Assembly: GCA_023053545.1 (NCBI GenBank)
Contig: JAKZAN010000101.1
Location: forward strand, 1 to 64,000
Length of the DNA stretch: 64,000 nucleotides
Source: Lepidurus packardi
Lineage: Eukaryota; Arthropoda; Branchiopoda; Notostraca; Triopsidae
Direction: 5' to 3'
In this document: positions 13,701 to 25,910 of the stretch, one piece after another
How the letters are laid out: each line of letters opens with the position of its first letter
How positions within the stretch are numbered: position 1 is the stretch's first letter
The notes under the pieces: generated by a model
What the model was told of the DNA's origin: nothing
What the model saw: the letters and a program-made list of their open reading frames with translations, nothing else
Databases searched by the model: none
Program-made: the position numbers and the translations under genes

Positions 13701-16700
13701 CAGTCCGTAAGGAATTAATTCAGTCCGTAATGGATTAATTAAGTCCGTAAGGAAATAATTCAGTCCGTACGAAATTAAATCAGTCCGTAAGGAATTCATT
13801 CAGTCCGTAAGGAATTAATTCAGTAAGAAAGGAATTCAATCAATCCTAAAGAATTAATTCAGTCCGTGAGGAACTAATTCAGTCCGTAAGGAATTAATTC
13901 AGTCCGTAAGGAATTAATTCAGTCCGTAAGGAATTAATTCATTCCGTAAGGAATGAATTAAATCCGTAAGGAATTAATTCAGTCCGTAAGGAATTAATTC
14001 AGTCCGTAGGGAATTAATTCAGTCCGTAAGGAATTAATTCAGTCCGTAAGGAATTAATTCAGTCCGTAATTAATTAATTCAGTCCGTAAGGAATTAATTC
14101 AGTAAGAAAGGAATTCAATCAATCCTAAAGAATTAATTCAGTCCGTAAGGAAATAATTCAGTCCGTAATTTATTAATTCAGTCCGTAAGGAATTAATTCA
14201 GTAAGAATGGAATTCAATCAATCCTACAGAGTTAATTCAGTCCGTATGGAAATAATTCAGTCCGTAAGGAATTAATTCAGTCCGTAAGGAATTAATTCAG
14301 TCCGTAAGGAATTAATTAAGTCCGTAAGGAATTAATTCAGTCCTTATGGAATTAATTCTGTCCGTAATGGATTAATTAAGTCCGTAATGAATTAATTCAG
14401 TCCGTAAGGAATTAATTAAGGAATTAATTCAGTCCGTAAGGAATTAATTCAGTAAGAACGGAATTCAATCAATCCTAAAGAATTAATTCAGTCCGTAAGG
14501 AATTAATTAAGTCCGTAAGGAATTAATTAAGTTCGTAAGGAATTAATTCAGTGTATAAAAAATTAATTCAGTCTGTAAGGAATTAAATCAGGGCGTAGGG
14601 AATTAATTCAGTCTGTAAGGAATTAAATCAGGTCGAAAGGAATTAATTAAGTCCGTAAGAAATTGATTAAGTCCGTAAGGAATTAATTCAGCCCGTAAGG
14701 AATTAATTAAGTCCGTAATGAGTCACTTAAGTCCATACGGAATTAATTCACTCCCTAAGTAGTTAATCCAAATTCAGTCCGTAAGGAATTAATTAAGTCC
14801 GTAAGGAATTAATTCAGTCCGTATGGAATTAATTCTGTCCGTAATGGATTAATTAAGTCCGTAATGAATTAATTCAGTCCGTATGAAATTAATTCAGTCC
14901 GTAAGGAATTAATTAAGGAATTAATTCAGTCCGTAAGGAATTCAATCAATCCTAAAGAATTATTTCAGTCCGTAAGGAAATAATTCAGTCCGTAAGGAAT
15001 TAATTCAGTCCGTAAGGAATTAATTCAGTCCGTAACGAATTAATTAAGTCCATAATGAATTAATTCAGTCCGTAAGGAATTAATTCAGTCCGTAAGGAAT
15101 TAATTAAATCACTAAGGAATTAATTCACTCCGTAAGGAATTAATTCAGTAAGAAAGGAATTCAATCAATCCTAAAGAATTAATTCAGTCCGTAAGGAAAT
15201 AATTCAGTCCGTAAGGAATTAATTCAGTCCGTAAGGAATTAATTCTGTCCGTAAGGAATTAATTCAGTCCGTAATGTCATAATTCAGTCCGTAAGGAATT
15301 AATTCAGTCAGTAATGTAATAATTCAGTCCGTAAGGAATTAATTCAGTCCGTAATGGATTAATTAAGTCCGTAAGGAAATAATTCAGTCCGTACGAAATT
15401 AAATCAGTCCGTAAGGAATTCATTCAGTCCGTAAGGAATTAATTCAGTAAGAAAGGAATTCAATCAATCCTAAAGAATTAATTCAGTCCGTGAGGAACTA
15501 ATTCAGTCCGTAAGGAATTAATTCAGTCCGTAAGGAATTAATTCAGTCCGTAAGGAATTAATTCATTCCGTAAGGAATGAATTAAATCCGTAAGGAATTA
15601 ATTCAGTCCGTAAGGAATTAATTCAGTCCGTAGGGAATTAATTCAGTCCGTAAGGAATTAATTCAGTCCGTAAGGAATTAATTCAGTCCGTAATTAATTA
15701 ATTCAGTCCGTAAGGAATTAATTCAGTAAGAAAGGAATTCAATCAATCCTAAAGAATTAATTCAGTCCGTAAGGAAATAATTCAGTCCGTAATTTATTAA
15801 TTCAGTCCGTAAGGAATTAATTCAGTAAGAATGGAATTCAATCAATCCTACAGAGTTAATTCAGTCCGTATGGAAATAATTCAGTCCGTAAGGAATTAAT
15901 TCAGTCCGTAAGGAATTAATTCAGTCCGTAAGGAATTAATTAAGTCCGTAAGGAATTAATTCAGTCCTTATGGAATTAATTCTGTCCGTAATGGATTAAT
16001 TAAGTCCGTAATGAATTAATTCAGTCCGTAAGGAATTAATTAAGGAATTAATTCAGTCCGTAAGGAATTAATTCAGTAAGAACGGAATTCAATCAATCCT
16101 AAAGAATTAATTCAGTCCGAAGGAAATAATTCAGTCCGTAAGGAATTAATTCAGTCCGTAAGGAATTAATTCAGTCCGTAAGGAATTAATTCATTCCGTA
16201 AGGAATTAATTCAGTCCGTAAGGAATTATTTCAGTCCGTAATTAATTCATTTATTCCTAACGGAATTAATTAAGTCCATAATTAATTAATTCAGTCCGTA
16301 AGGAATTAATTCATTCCGTAAGGAATTAATTCAGTCCGTAAGGAATTATTTCAGTCCGTAATTAATTCATTTATTCCTAACGGAATTAATTAAGTCCATA
16401 ATGAATTAATTCAGTCCGTAAGGAATTAATTAAGTCCGTAAGGAATTAATTAAATCCGTACGGAATTAATTCAGACCGTAAGGAATTAATTAAGCACGCA
16501 AGGAATTAATTTAGTCCGTAAGGAATTAATTAAGTCCGTAAGGAGTTAATTAAGTCCGTAAGGAATTAATTAAGTCCGTAAGGAATTATTTCAGTCCGTA
16601 AGGATTTAATTCAGTCCGTAAAGTACTAATTCAGTCCGTAAGGAATTAATTCAGTCCGTAAGTAATTAATTCAGTAAGAACGGAATTCAATCAATCCTAA

Positions 16701-19458
16701 AGAATTAATTCAGTCCGTAAGGAAATAATTCAGTCCGTAAGGAATTCATTTAGTCCGTAAGGAATTAATTCAGTCCGTAAGGAATTAATTCAGTCCGTAA
16801 GGAATTAATTAAATCCGTACGGAATTAATTCAGTCCGTAAGGAATTAATTCAGTCCGTAATTAATTCATTCATTCCTTACGGATTTAATTAAGTCCGTAA
16901 GGAATTAATTCAGTCCGTAAGGAATTAATTCACTCCGTAAGGAATTAATTCAGTAAGAAAGGAATTCAATCAATCCTAAAGAATTAATTCAGTCCGTAAG
17001 GAAATAATTCAGTCCGTAAGGAATTAATTCAGTCCGTAAGGAATTAATTCAGTCCGTAAGGAATTAATTCAGACCGTAAGGAAATTATTAAGTCCGTAAG
17101 GAATTAATTCAGTCCGTAAGGAATTAATTAAGGAATTAATTCAGTCCGTAAGGATTTAATTCAGTCTGTAAGGTATTAATTCAGTCCGTAAGGAGTTAAT
17201 TCAGTCCGTAAGGAATTAATTCAGTCCGTAAGGAATAACTTCGGTACGTAAGGAAATAATTCAGTCCGTAATGGATTAATTAAGTCCGTAATGAATTAAT
17301 TCAGTCCGTATGAAATTAATTCAGTTCGTAAGGAATTAATTAAGGAATTAATTCAGTCCGTAAGGAATTAATTCAGTAAGAACGGAATTCAATCAATCCT
17401 AAAGAATTAATTCAGTCCGTAAGGAAATAATTCAGTCCGTAAGGAATTAATTCATTCCGTAAGGAATTAATTCAGTCCATAAGGAATTAATTCAGTCCGT
17501 AAGGAATTAATTCAGACCGTAAGGAAATAATTAAGTCCGTAAGGAATTAATTCAGTCCGTAAGGAATTAATTCAGTCCGTAATGAATTAATTCAGTCCGT
17601 AAGGAATTAATTTAGTCCGTAAGAAATTAATTAACTCCGTAAGGAATTAATTAAGTCCGTAAGGAATTAATTAAGTCCGTAAGGAATTAATTAAGTCCGT
17701 AAGGAATTAATTCAGTCCGTAAGGTATTAATTCAGTCCGTAAGGAATTAATTAAGTCCGTAAGGAATTAATTCATTCCGTAAGAAATTAATTCAGTCCGT
17801 AATGGATTAATTAAGTCCGTAATGAATTAATTCAGTCCGTATGAAATTAATTCAGACCGTAAGGAATTAATTAAGGAATTAATTCAGTCCGTAAGGAATT
17901 AATTCAGTAAGAACGGAATTCAATCAATCCTAAAGAATTAATTCAGTCCGTAAGGAAATAATTCAGTCCGTAAGGAATTAATTCAGTCCGTAAGGAATTA
18001 ATTCAGTCCGTAACGAATTAATTAAGTCCATAATGAATTAATTCAGTCCGTAAGGAATTAATACAGTCCGTAAGGAATTAATTAAATCCGTACGGAATTA
18101 ATTCAGACCGTAAGGAATGAATTCCGTCCGTAAGGAATTAGTTAGGTATGTAAGGAATTAATTCAGTCCGTAAGGAATCAATTCGGTCCGTAATGAATTA
18201 ATTCAGTCCGTAAGGAATTAATTTACTCCGTAAGGAATTAATTCAGTCCGTAAGGAATTATTTCAGTCCGTAATTAATTCATTCATTCCTTACGGAATTA
18301 ATTAAATCCATAATGAATTAATTCAGTCCGTAAGGAATTAATTCAGTCCGTAAGGAATTAATTAAATCCGTACGGAATTAATTCAGTCCGTAAGGAATTA
18401 ATTTAGTCCGTAAGGATTTAATTCAGTCCGTAAGGTATTAATTAAGTCCGTAAGGAATTAATTCAGTCCGTAAGGAATAAGTTCAGTACGTAAGGAATTA
18501 ATTAAGTCCGTAATGGATTAATTCAGTTCGTATGAAATTAATTCAGTCCGTAAGGAATTAATTCAGTCCGTAAGGAATTAATTCAGTACGAACGGAATTC
18601 AATCAATCCTAAAGAATTAATTCAGTCCGTAAGGAAATAATTCTGTCCGTAAGGAAATAATTCAGTCCGTAAGGAAATAATTCAGTCCGTAAGGAATTAA
18701 TTCAGTCCGTTAGGAATTAATTCAGTCCGTAACGAATTAATTAAGTCCATAATGAATTAATTCAGTCCGTAAGGAATTAATTCAGTCCGTAAGAATTACT
18801 TTAGTCCGTAAGGAATTAATTAAGTCCGTAAGGAATTAATTAAGTCCGTAAGGAATTAATTCAGTCCGTAAGAAATTAGTTCAGTCCGTAGCGAATTAAT
18901 TAAGTCCATAATAAATTAATTCAGTCCGTAAGGAATTAATTCAGTCCGTAAGGAATTAATTTAGTCCGTAAGGAATTAATTAAGTCCGTAAGGAATTAAT
19001 TAAGTCCGTAAGGAATTAATTAAGTCCGTAAGGAATTAATTCAGTCCGTAAGGATTTAATTCAGTCCGTAAGGTATTAATTCAGTCCGTAAGGAGTTAAT
19101 TCAGTCCGTAAGGAATTAATTCAGTCCGTAAGGAATAACTTCAGTACGTAAGGAAATAATTCAGTCCGTAATGGATTAATTAAGTCCGTAATGAATTAAT
19201 TCAGTCCGTATGAAATTAATTCAGTCCGTAAGGAATTAATTAAGGAATTAATTCAGTCCGTAAGGAATAAATTCAGTAAGAACGGAATTCAATCAATCCT
19301 AAAGAATTAATTCAGTCCGTAAGGAAATAATTCAGTCCGTAAGGAATTAATTCAGTCCGTAAGGAATTAATTCAGTCCATAAGGAAATAATTCAGTCCGT
19401 AAGGAATTAATTCAGTCCGTAAGGAATTAATTCAGTCCATAAGGAATTAATTCAGTCC
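10720..19458 (+). repeat. Large higher-order block, copy 1 (partner at 25.7-33.1 kb)
   Basis: This block carries a distinctive order of rare variants: TTAATGCAGTCC triplets (about 10970), AATTTATATGAGTCC (about 11962), GTGTATAAAAAATT, TAAGTAGTTAATCC, GTAATGTCATAATT, CCTACAGAGTTAATT and CATTTATTCCTAACGG. The same order recurs from about 25,716 to 33,120. The offset is 14,996 bp near 10,861 and 15,015 bp near 12,631, then falls to about 13.6 kb by 16.1 kb because copy 1 holds an extra 1,624-bp duplication. The 1,624-bp and 3,471-bp duplications (listed separately) lie in or overlap this block. Confidence 0.8.
12880..16127 (+). repeat. Tandem higher-order duplication, period 1,624 bp
   Basis: The segment of about 12880-14503 is repeated at about 14504-16127. 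Paired landmarks are GTGTATAAAAAATT at 12927 and 14551, the private variant AGGGCGTAGGG, GTAATGTCATAATT, and CCTACAGAGTTAATT. The copies differ by very few bases by eye, for example AAATCCGTAAGG against AAATCACTAAGG near 13,490 and 15,110. The private variant shared by both copies but absent at 27-28 kb dates this duplication after the large block split. Confidence 0.82.
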
Positions 19459-22400
19459 GTAATGGATTAATTAAGTCCGTAATGAATTAATTCAGTCCGT
19501 AAGGAATTAATTAAGGAATTAATTCAGTCCGTAAGGAATTAATTCAGTAAGAACGGAATTCAATCAATCCTAAAGAATTAATTCAGTCCGAAGGAAATAA
19601 TTCAGTCCGTAAGGAATTAATTCAGTCCGTAAGGAATTAATTCAGTCCGTAAGGAATTAATTCATTCCGTAAGGAATTAATTCAGTCCGTAAGGAATTAT
19701 TTCAGTCCGTAATTAATTCATTTATTCCTAACGGAATTAATTAAGTCCATAATGAATTAATTCAGTCCGTAAGGAATTAATTCATTCCGTAAGGAATTAA
19801 TTCAGTCCGTAAGGAATTATTTCAGTCCGTAATTAATTCATTTATTCCTAACGGAATTAATTAAGTCCATAATGAATTAATTCAGTCCGTAAGGAATTAA
19901 TTCAGTCCGTAAGGAATTAATTAAATCCGTACGGAATTAATTCAGACCGTAAGGAATTAATTAAGCACGCAAGGAATTAATTTAGTCCGTAAGGAATTAA
20001 TTAAGTCCGTAAGGAGTTAATTAAGTCCGTAAGGAATTAATTAAGTCCGTAAGGAATTATTTCAGTCCGTAAGGATTTAATTCAGTCCGTAAAGTACTAA
20101 TTCAGTCCGTAAGGAATTAATTCAGTCCGTAAGTAATTAATTCAGTAAGAACGGAATTCAATCAATCCTAAAGAATTAATTCAGTCCGTAAGGAAATAAT
20201 TCAGTCCGTAAGGAATTCATTTAGTCCGTAAGGAATTAATTCAGTCCGTAAGGAATTAATTCAGTCCGTAAGGAATTAATTAAATCCGTACGGAATTAAT
20301 TCAGTCCGTAAGGAATTAATTCAGTCCGTAATTAATTCATTCATTCCTTACGGATTTAATTAAGTCCGTAAGGAATTAATTCAGTCCGTAAGGAATTAAT
20401 TCACTCCGTAAGGAATTAATTCAGTAAGAAAGGAATTCAATCAATCCTAAAGAATTAATTCAGTCCGTAAGGAAATAATTCAGTCCGTAAGGAATTAATT
20501 CAGTCCGTAAGGAATTAATTCAGTCCGTAAGGAATTAATTCAGACCGTAAGGAAATAATTAAGTCCGTAAGGAATTAATTCAGTCCGTAAGGAATTAATT
20601 AAGGAATTAATTCAGTCCGTAAGGATTTAATTCAGTCTGTAAGGTATTAATTCAGTCCGTAAGGAGTTAATTCAGTCCGTAAGGAATTAATTCAGTCCGT
20701 AAGGAATAACTTCGGTACGTAAGGAAATAATTCAGTCCGTAATGGATTAATTAAGTCCGTAATGAATTAATTCAGTCCGTATGAAATTAATTCAGTTCGT
20801 AAGGAATTAATTAAGGAATTAATTCAGTCCGTAAGGAATTAATTCAGTAAGAACGGAATTCAATCAATCCTAAAGAATTAATTCAGTCCGTAAGGAAATA
20901 ATTCAGTCCGTAAGGAATTAATTCATTCCGTAAGGAATTAATTCAGTCCATAAGGAATTAATTCAGTCCGTAAGGAATTAATTCAGACCGTAAGGAAATA
21001 ATTAAGTCCGTAAGGAATTAATTCAGTCCGTAAGGAATTAATTCAGTCCGTAATGAATTAATTCAGTCCGTAAGGAATTAATTTAGTCCGTAAGAAATTA
21101 ATTAACTCCGTAAGGAATTAATTAAGTCCGTAAGGAATTAATTAAGTCCGTAAGGAATTAATTAAGTCCGTAAGGAATTAATTCAGTCCGTAAGGTATTA
21201 ATTCAGTCCGTAAGGAATTAATTAAGTCCGTAAGGAATTAATTCATTCCGTAAGAAATTAATTCAGTCCGTAATGGATTAATTAAGTCCGTAATGAATTA
21301 ATTCAGTCCGTATGAAATTAATTCAGACCGTAAGGAATTAATTAAGGAATTAATTCAGTCCGTAAGGAATTAATTCAGTAAGAACGGAATTCAATCAATC
21401 CTAAAGAATTAATTCAGTCCGTAAGGAAATAATTCAGTCCGTAAGGAATTAATTCAGTCCGTAAGGAATTAATTCAGTCCGTAACGAATTAATTAAGTCC
21501 ATAATGAATTAATTCAGTCCGTAAGGAATTAATTCAGTCCGTAAGGAATTAATTAAATCCGTACGGAATTAATTCAGACCGTAAGGAATGAATTCCGTCC
21601 GTAAGGAATTAGTTAGGTATGTAAGGAATTAATTCAGTCCGTAAGGAATCAATTCGGTCCGTAATGAATTAATTCAGTCCGTAAGGAATTAATTTACTCC
21701 GTAAGGAATTAATTCAGTCCGTAAGGAATTATTTCAGTCCGTAATTAATTCATTCATTCCTTACGGAATTAATTAAATCCATAATGAATTAATTCAGTCC
21801 GTAAGGAATTAATTCAGTCCGTAAGGAATTAATTAAATCCGTACGGAATTAATTCAGTCCGTAAGGAATTAATTTAGTCCGTAAGGATTTAATTCAGTCC
21901 GTAAGGTATTAATTAAGTCCGTAAGGAATTAATTCAGTCCGTAAGGAATAAGTTCAGTACGTAAGGAATTAATTAAGTCCGTAATGGATTAATTCAGTTC
22001 GTATGAAATTAATTCAGTCCGTAAGGAATTAATTCAGTCCGTAAGGAATTAATTCAGTACGAACGGAATTCAATCAATCCTAAAGAATTAATTCAGTCCG
22101 TAAGGAAATAATTCAGTCCGTAAGGAAATAATTCAGTCCGTAAGGAAATAATTCAGTCCGTAAGGAATTAATTCAGTCCGTTAGGAATTAATTCAGTCCG
22201 TAACGAATTAATTAAGTCCATAATGAATTAATTCAGTCCGTAAGGAATTAATTCAGTCCGTAAGAATTACTTTAGTCCGTAAGGAATTAATTAAGTCCGT
22301 AAGGAATTAATTAAGTCCGTAAGGAATTAATTCAGTCCGTAAGGAATTAATTCAGTCCGTAGCGAATTAATTAAGTCCATAATAAATTAATTCAGTCCGT

Positions 22401-22929
22401 AAGGAATTAATTCAGTCCGTAAGGAATTAATTTAGTCCGTAAGGAATTAATTAAGTCCGTAAGGAATTAATTAAGTCCGTAAGGAATTAATTAAGTCCGT
22501 AAGGAATTAATTCAGTCCGTAAGGATTTAATTCAGTCCGTAAGGTATTAATTCAGTCCGTAAGGAGTTAATTCAGTCCGTAAGGAACTAATTCAGTCCGT
22601 AAGGAATAACTTCAGTACGTAAGGAAATAATTCAGTCCGTAATGGATTAATTAAGTCCGTAATGAATTAATTCAGTCCGTATGAAATTAATTCAGTCCGT
22701 AAGGAATTAATTAAGGAATTAATTCAGTCCGTAAGGAATAAATTCAGTAAGAACGGAATTCAATCAATCCTAAAGAATTAATTCAGTCCGTAAGGAAATA
22801 ATTCAGTCCGTAAGGAATTAATTCAGTCCGTAAGGAATTAATTCAGTCCATAAGGAAATAATTCAGTCCGTAAGGAATTAATTCAGTCCGTAAGGAATTA
22901 ATTCAGTCCATAAGGAATTAATTCAGTCC
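15988..22929 (+). repeat. Tandem higher-order duplication, period 3,471 bp
   Basis: The segment of about 15988-19458 is repeated at about 19459-22929. The offset is exactly 3,471 bp at every landmark checked: the 19-bp unit CAGTCCGAAGG at 16113 and 19584, CACTCCGTAAGG at 16931 and 20402, and ATTCCGTCCG at 18121 and 21592. Each copy also holds a 120-bp local duplication of the CATTTATTCCTAACGG unit (about 16,190 and 16,310; about 19,660 and 19,780). This is the longest clear tandem repeat in the window, and the two copies look almost identical. Confidence 0.87.
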
Positions 22930-24420
22930 GTAAGGAATTAATTCAGACCGTAAGGAAATAATTAAGTCCGTAAGGAATTAATTTAGTCCGTAAGAAATTA
23001 ATTAACTCCGTAAGGAATTAATTAAGTCCGTAAGGAATTAATTAAGTCCGTAAGGAATTAATTAAGTCCGTAAGGAATTAATTCAGTCCGTAAGGTATTA
23101 ATTCAGTCCGTAAGGAATTAATTAAATCCGTAAGGAATTAATTCATTCCGTAAGAAATTAATTCAGTCCGTAATGGATTATTTCAGTCCGTAATTAATTA
23201 ATTCAGTCCGTAAGGAATTATTTCAGTCCGTAATTAATTCATTCATTCCTTACGGAATTAATTAAGTCCATAATGAATTAATTCAGTCCGTAAGGAATTA
23301 ATTCAGTCCGTAAGGAATTAATTAAATCCGTACGGAATTAATTCAGTCCGTAAGGAATTAATTCAGTCCGTAACGAATTAATTAAGTCCATAATGAATTA
23401 ATTCAGTCCGTAAGGAATTAATTCAGTCCGTAAGGAATTAATTAAATCCGTACGGAATTAATTCAGACCGTAAGGAATTAATTCAGTCCGTAAAGAATGA
23501 ATTCCGTCCGTAAGGAATTAGTAAGGTATGTAAGGAATTAATTCAGTCCGTAAGGAATCAATTCAGTCCGTAATGAATTAATTCAGTCCGTAAGGAATTA
23601 ATTTACTCCGTAAGGAATTAATTAAGTCCGTAAGGAATTAATTAAGTCCGTAAGGAATTAATTCAGTCCGTAAGGTATTAATTCAGTCCGTAAGGAATTA
23701 ATTCAGTCCGTAAGCAATTAATTCAGTCCGTAAGGAATAACTTCAGTACATAAGGAAATAATTCATTCCGTAATGGATTAATTAAGTCCGTAATGAATTA
23801 ATTCAGTCCGTAAAGAATTAATTCAGTCCGTAAGGAATTAATTCAGTCCGTAAGGAATTAATTCAGTCCGTAAGGAATTATTTCAGTCCGTAATTAATTA
23901 ATTCAGTCCGTAAGGAATTATTTCAGTCCGTAATTAATTCATTCATTCCTTACGGAATTAATTAAGTCCATAATGAATTAATTCAGTCCGTAAGGAATTA
24001 ATTCAGTCCGTAAGGAATTAATTAAATCCGTACGGAATTCATTCAGTCCGTAAGGAATTAATTAAGTCCGTAAGGATTTAATTCAGTCCGTAAGGTATTA
24101 ATTCAGTCCATAAGGAGTTAATTCAGTCCGTAAGGAATTAATTCAGTCCGTAAGGAATAACTTCAGTACGTAAGGAAATAATTCAGTCCGTAATGGATTA
24201 ATTAAGTCCGTAATGAATTAATTCAGTCCGTATGAAATTAATTCAGTCCGTAAGGAATTAATTAAGGAATTAATTCAGTCCGTAAGGAATTAATTCAGTA
24301 AGAACGGAATTCAATCAATCCTAAAGAATTAATTCAGTCCATAAGGAAATAATTCAGTCCGTAAGGAATTAATTCAGTCCGTAAGGAATTACTTTAGTCC
24401 GTAAGGAATTAATTAAGTCC

Positions 24421-25910
24421 GTAAGGAATTAATTCAGTCCGTAAGGATTTAATTCAGTCCGTAAGGTATTAATTAAGTCCGTAAGGAGTTAATTCAGTCC
24501 GTAAGGAATTAATTCAGTCCGTTAGGAATAACTTCAGTACGTAAGGAAATAATTCAGTCCGTAATGGATTAATTAAGTCCGTAATGAATTAATTCAGTCC
24601 GTAAGGAATTAATTAAGGAATTAATGCAGTCCGTAAGGAATAAATTCAGTAAGAACGGAATTCAATCAATCCTAAAGAATTAATTCAGTCCGTAGGGAAA
24701 TAATTCAGTCCGTAAGGAATGAATTCAGTCCGTAAGGAATTAATTCAGTCCGTAAGGAATTAATTCAGTCCGTAAGGAATTAATTCAGACCGTAAGGAAA
24801 TAATTAAGTCCGTAAGGAATTAATTCAGTCCGTAAGGAATTAATTCAGTCCGTAATGAATTAATTCAGTCCGTAAGGAATTAATTTAGTCCGTAAGAAAT
24901 TAATTAACTCCATAAGGAATTAATTAAGTCCGTAAGGAATTAATTAAGTCCGTAAGGAATTAATTCAGTCCGTAAGGAATTAATTCAGTCCGTAAGGAAT
25001 TAATTCAGTCCGTAAGGAATTAATTCAGTCCGTAAGGAATTAATTCAGTCCGTAAGGAATTAATTCTGTCCGTAAGGATTTAATTCAGTCCGAAAGGTAT
25101 TAATTCAGTCCATAATGAATTAATTCAGTCCGTAAGGAATTAATTCAGTCCGTAAGGAATTAATTTAGTCCGTAAGGAATTAATTAAGTCCGTAAGGAAT
25201 TAATTAAGTCCGTAAGGAATTATGTAAGTCCGTAAGGAATTAATTCAGTCCGTAAGGATTTAATTCAGTCCGTAAGGTATTAATTAAGTCCGTAAGGAGT
25301 TAATTCAGTCCGTAAGGAATTAATTCAGTCCGTTAGGAATAACTTCAGTACGTAAGGAAATAATTCAGTCCGTAATGGATTAATTAAGTCCGTAATGAAT
25401 TAATTCAGTCCGTAAGGAATTAATTAAGGAATTAATGCAGTCCGTAAGGAATAAATTCAGTAAGAACGGAATTCAATCAATCCTAAAGAATTAATTCAGT
25501 CCGTAGGGAAATAATTCAGTCCGTAAGGAATTAATTCAGTCCGTAAGGAATTAATTCAGTCCGTAAGGAATTAATTCAGACCGTAAGGAAATAATTAAGT
25601 CCGTAAGGAATTAATTCAGTCCGTAAGGAATTAATTCAGTCCGTAATGTATTAATTCAGTCCGTAAGGAATTAATTTAGTCCGTAAGAAATTAATTAACT
25701 CCGTAAGGAATTAATTAAGTCCGTAAGGAATTAATTAAGTCCGTAAGGAATTAATTCAGTCCGTAAGGAATTAATTCAGTCCGTAAGGAATTAATTCAGT
25801 CCGTAAGGAATTAATTCAGTCCGTAAGGAATTAATTCAGTCCGTAAGGAATTAATTCTGTCCGTAAGGATTTAATTCAGTCCGAAAGGTATTAATTCAGT
25901 CCGTAAGGAA
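24421..25910 (+). repeat. Tandem higher-order duplication, period 811 bp
   Basis: About 24421-25231 is repeated from 25232. Paired landmarks are the variant GTTAGGAATAACTT at 24521 and 25332 and the marker unit at 24663 and 25474. The offset drops to 791 bp by CCGAAAGGTATT (25090 and 25881), so one 20-bp monomer was lost or gained inside a copy. A related segment with the rare TATGTAAGTCC and TTAATGCAGTCC variants appears again at about 38.7-39.3 kb. Confidence 0.75.
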
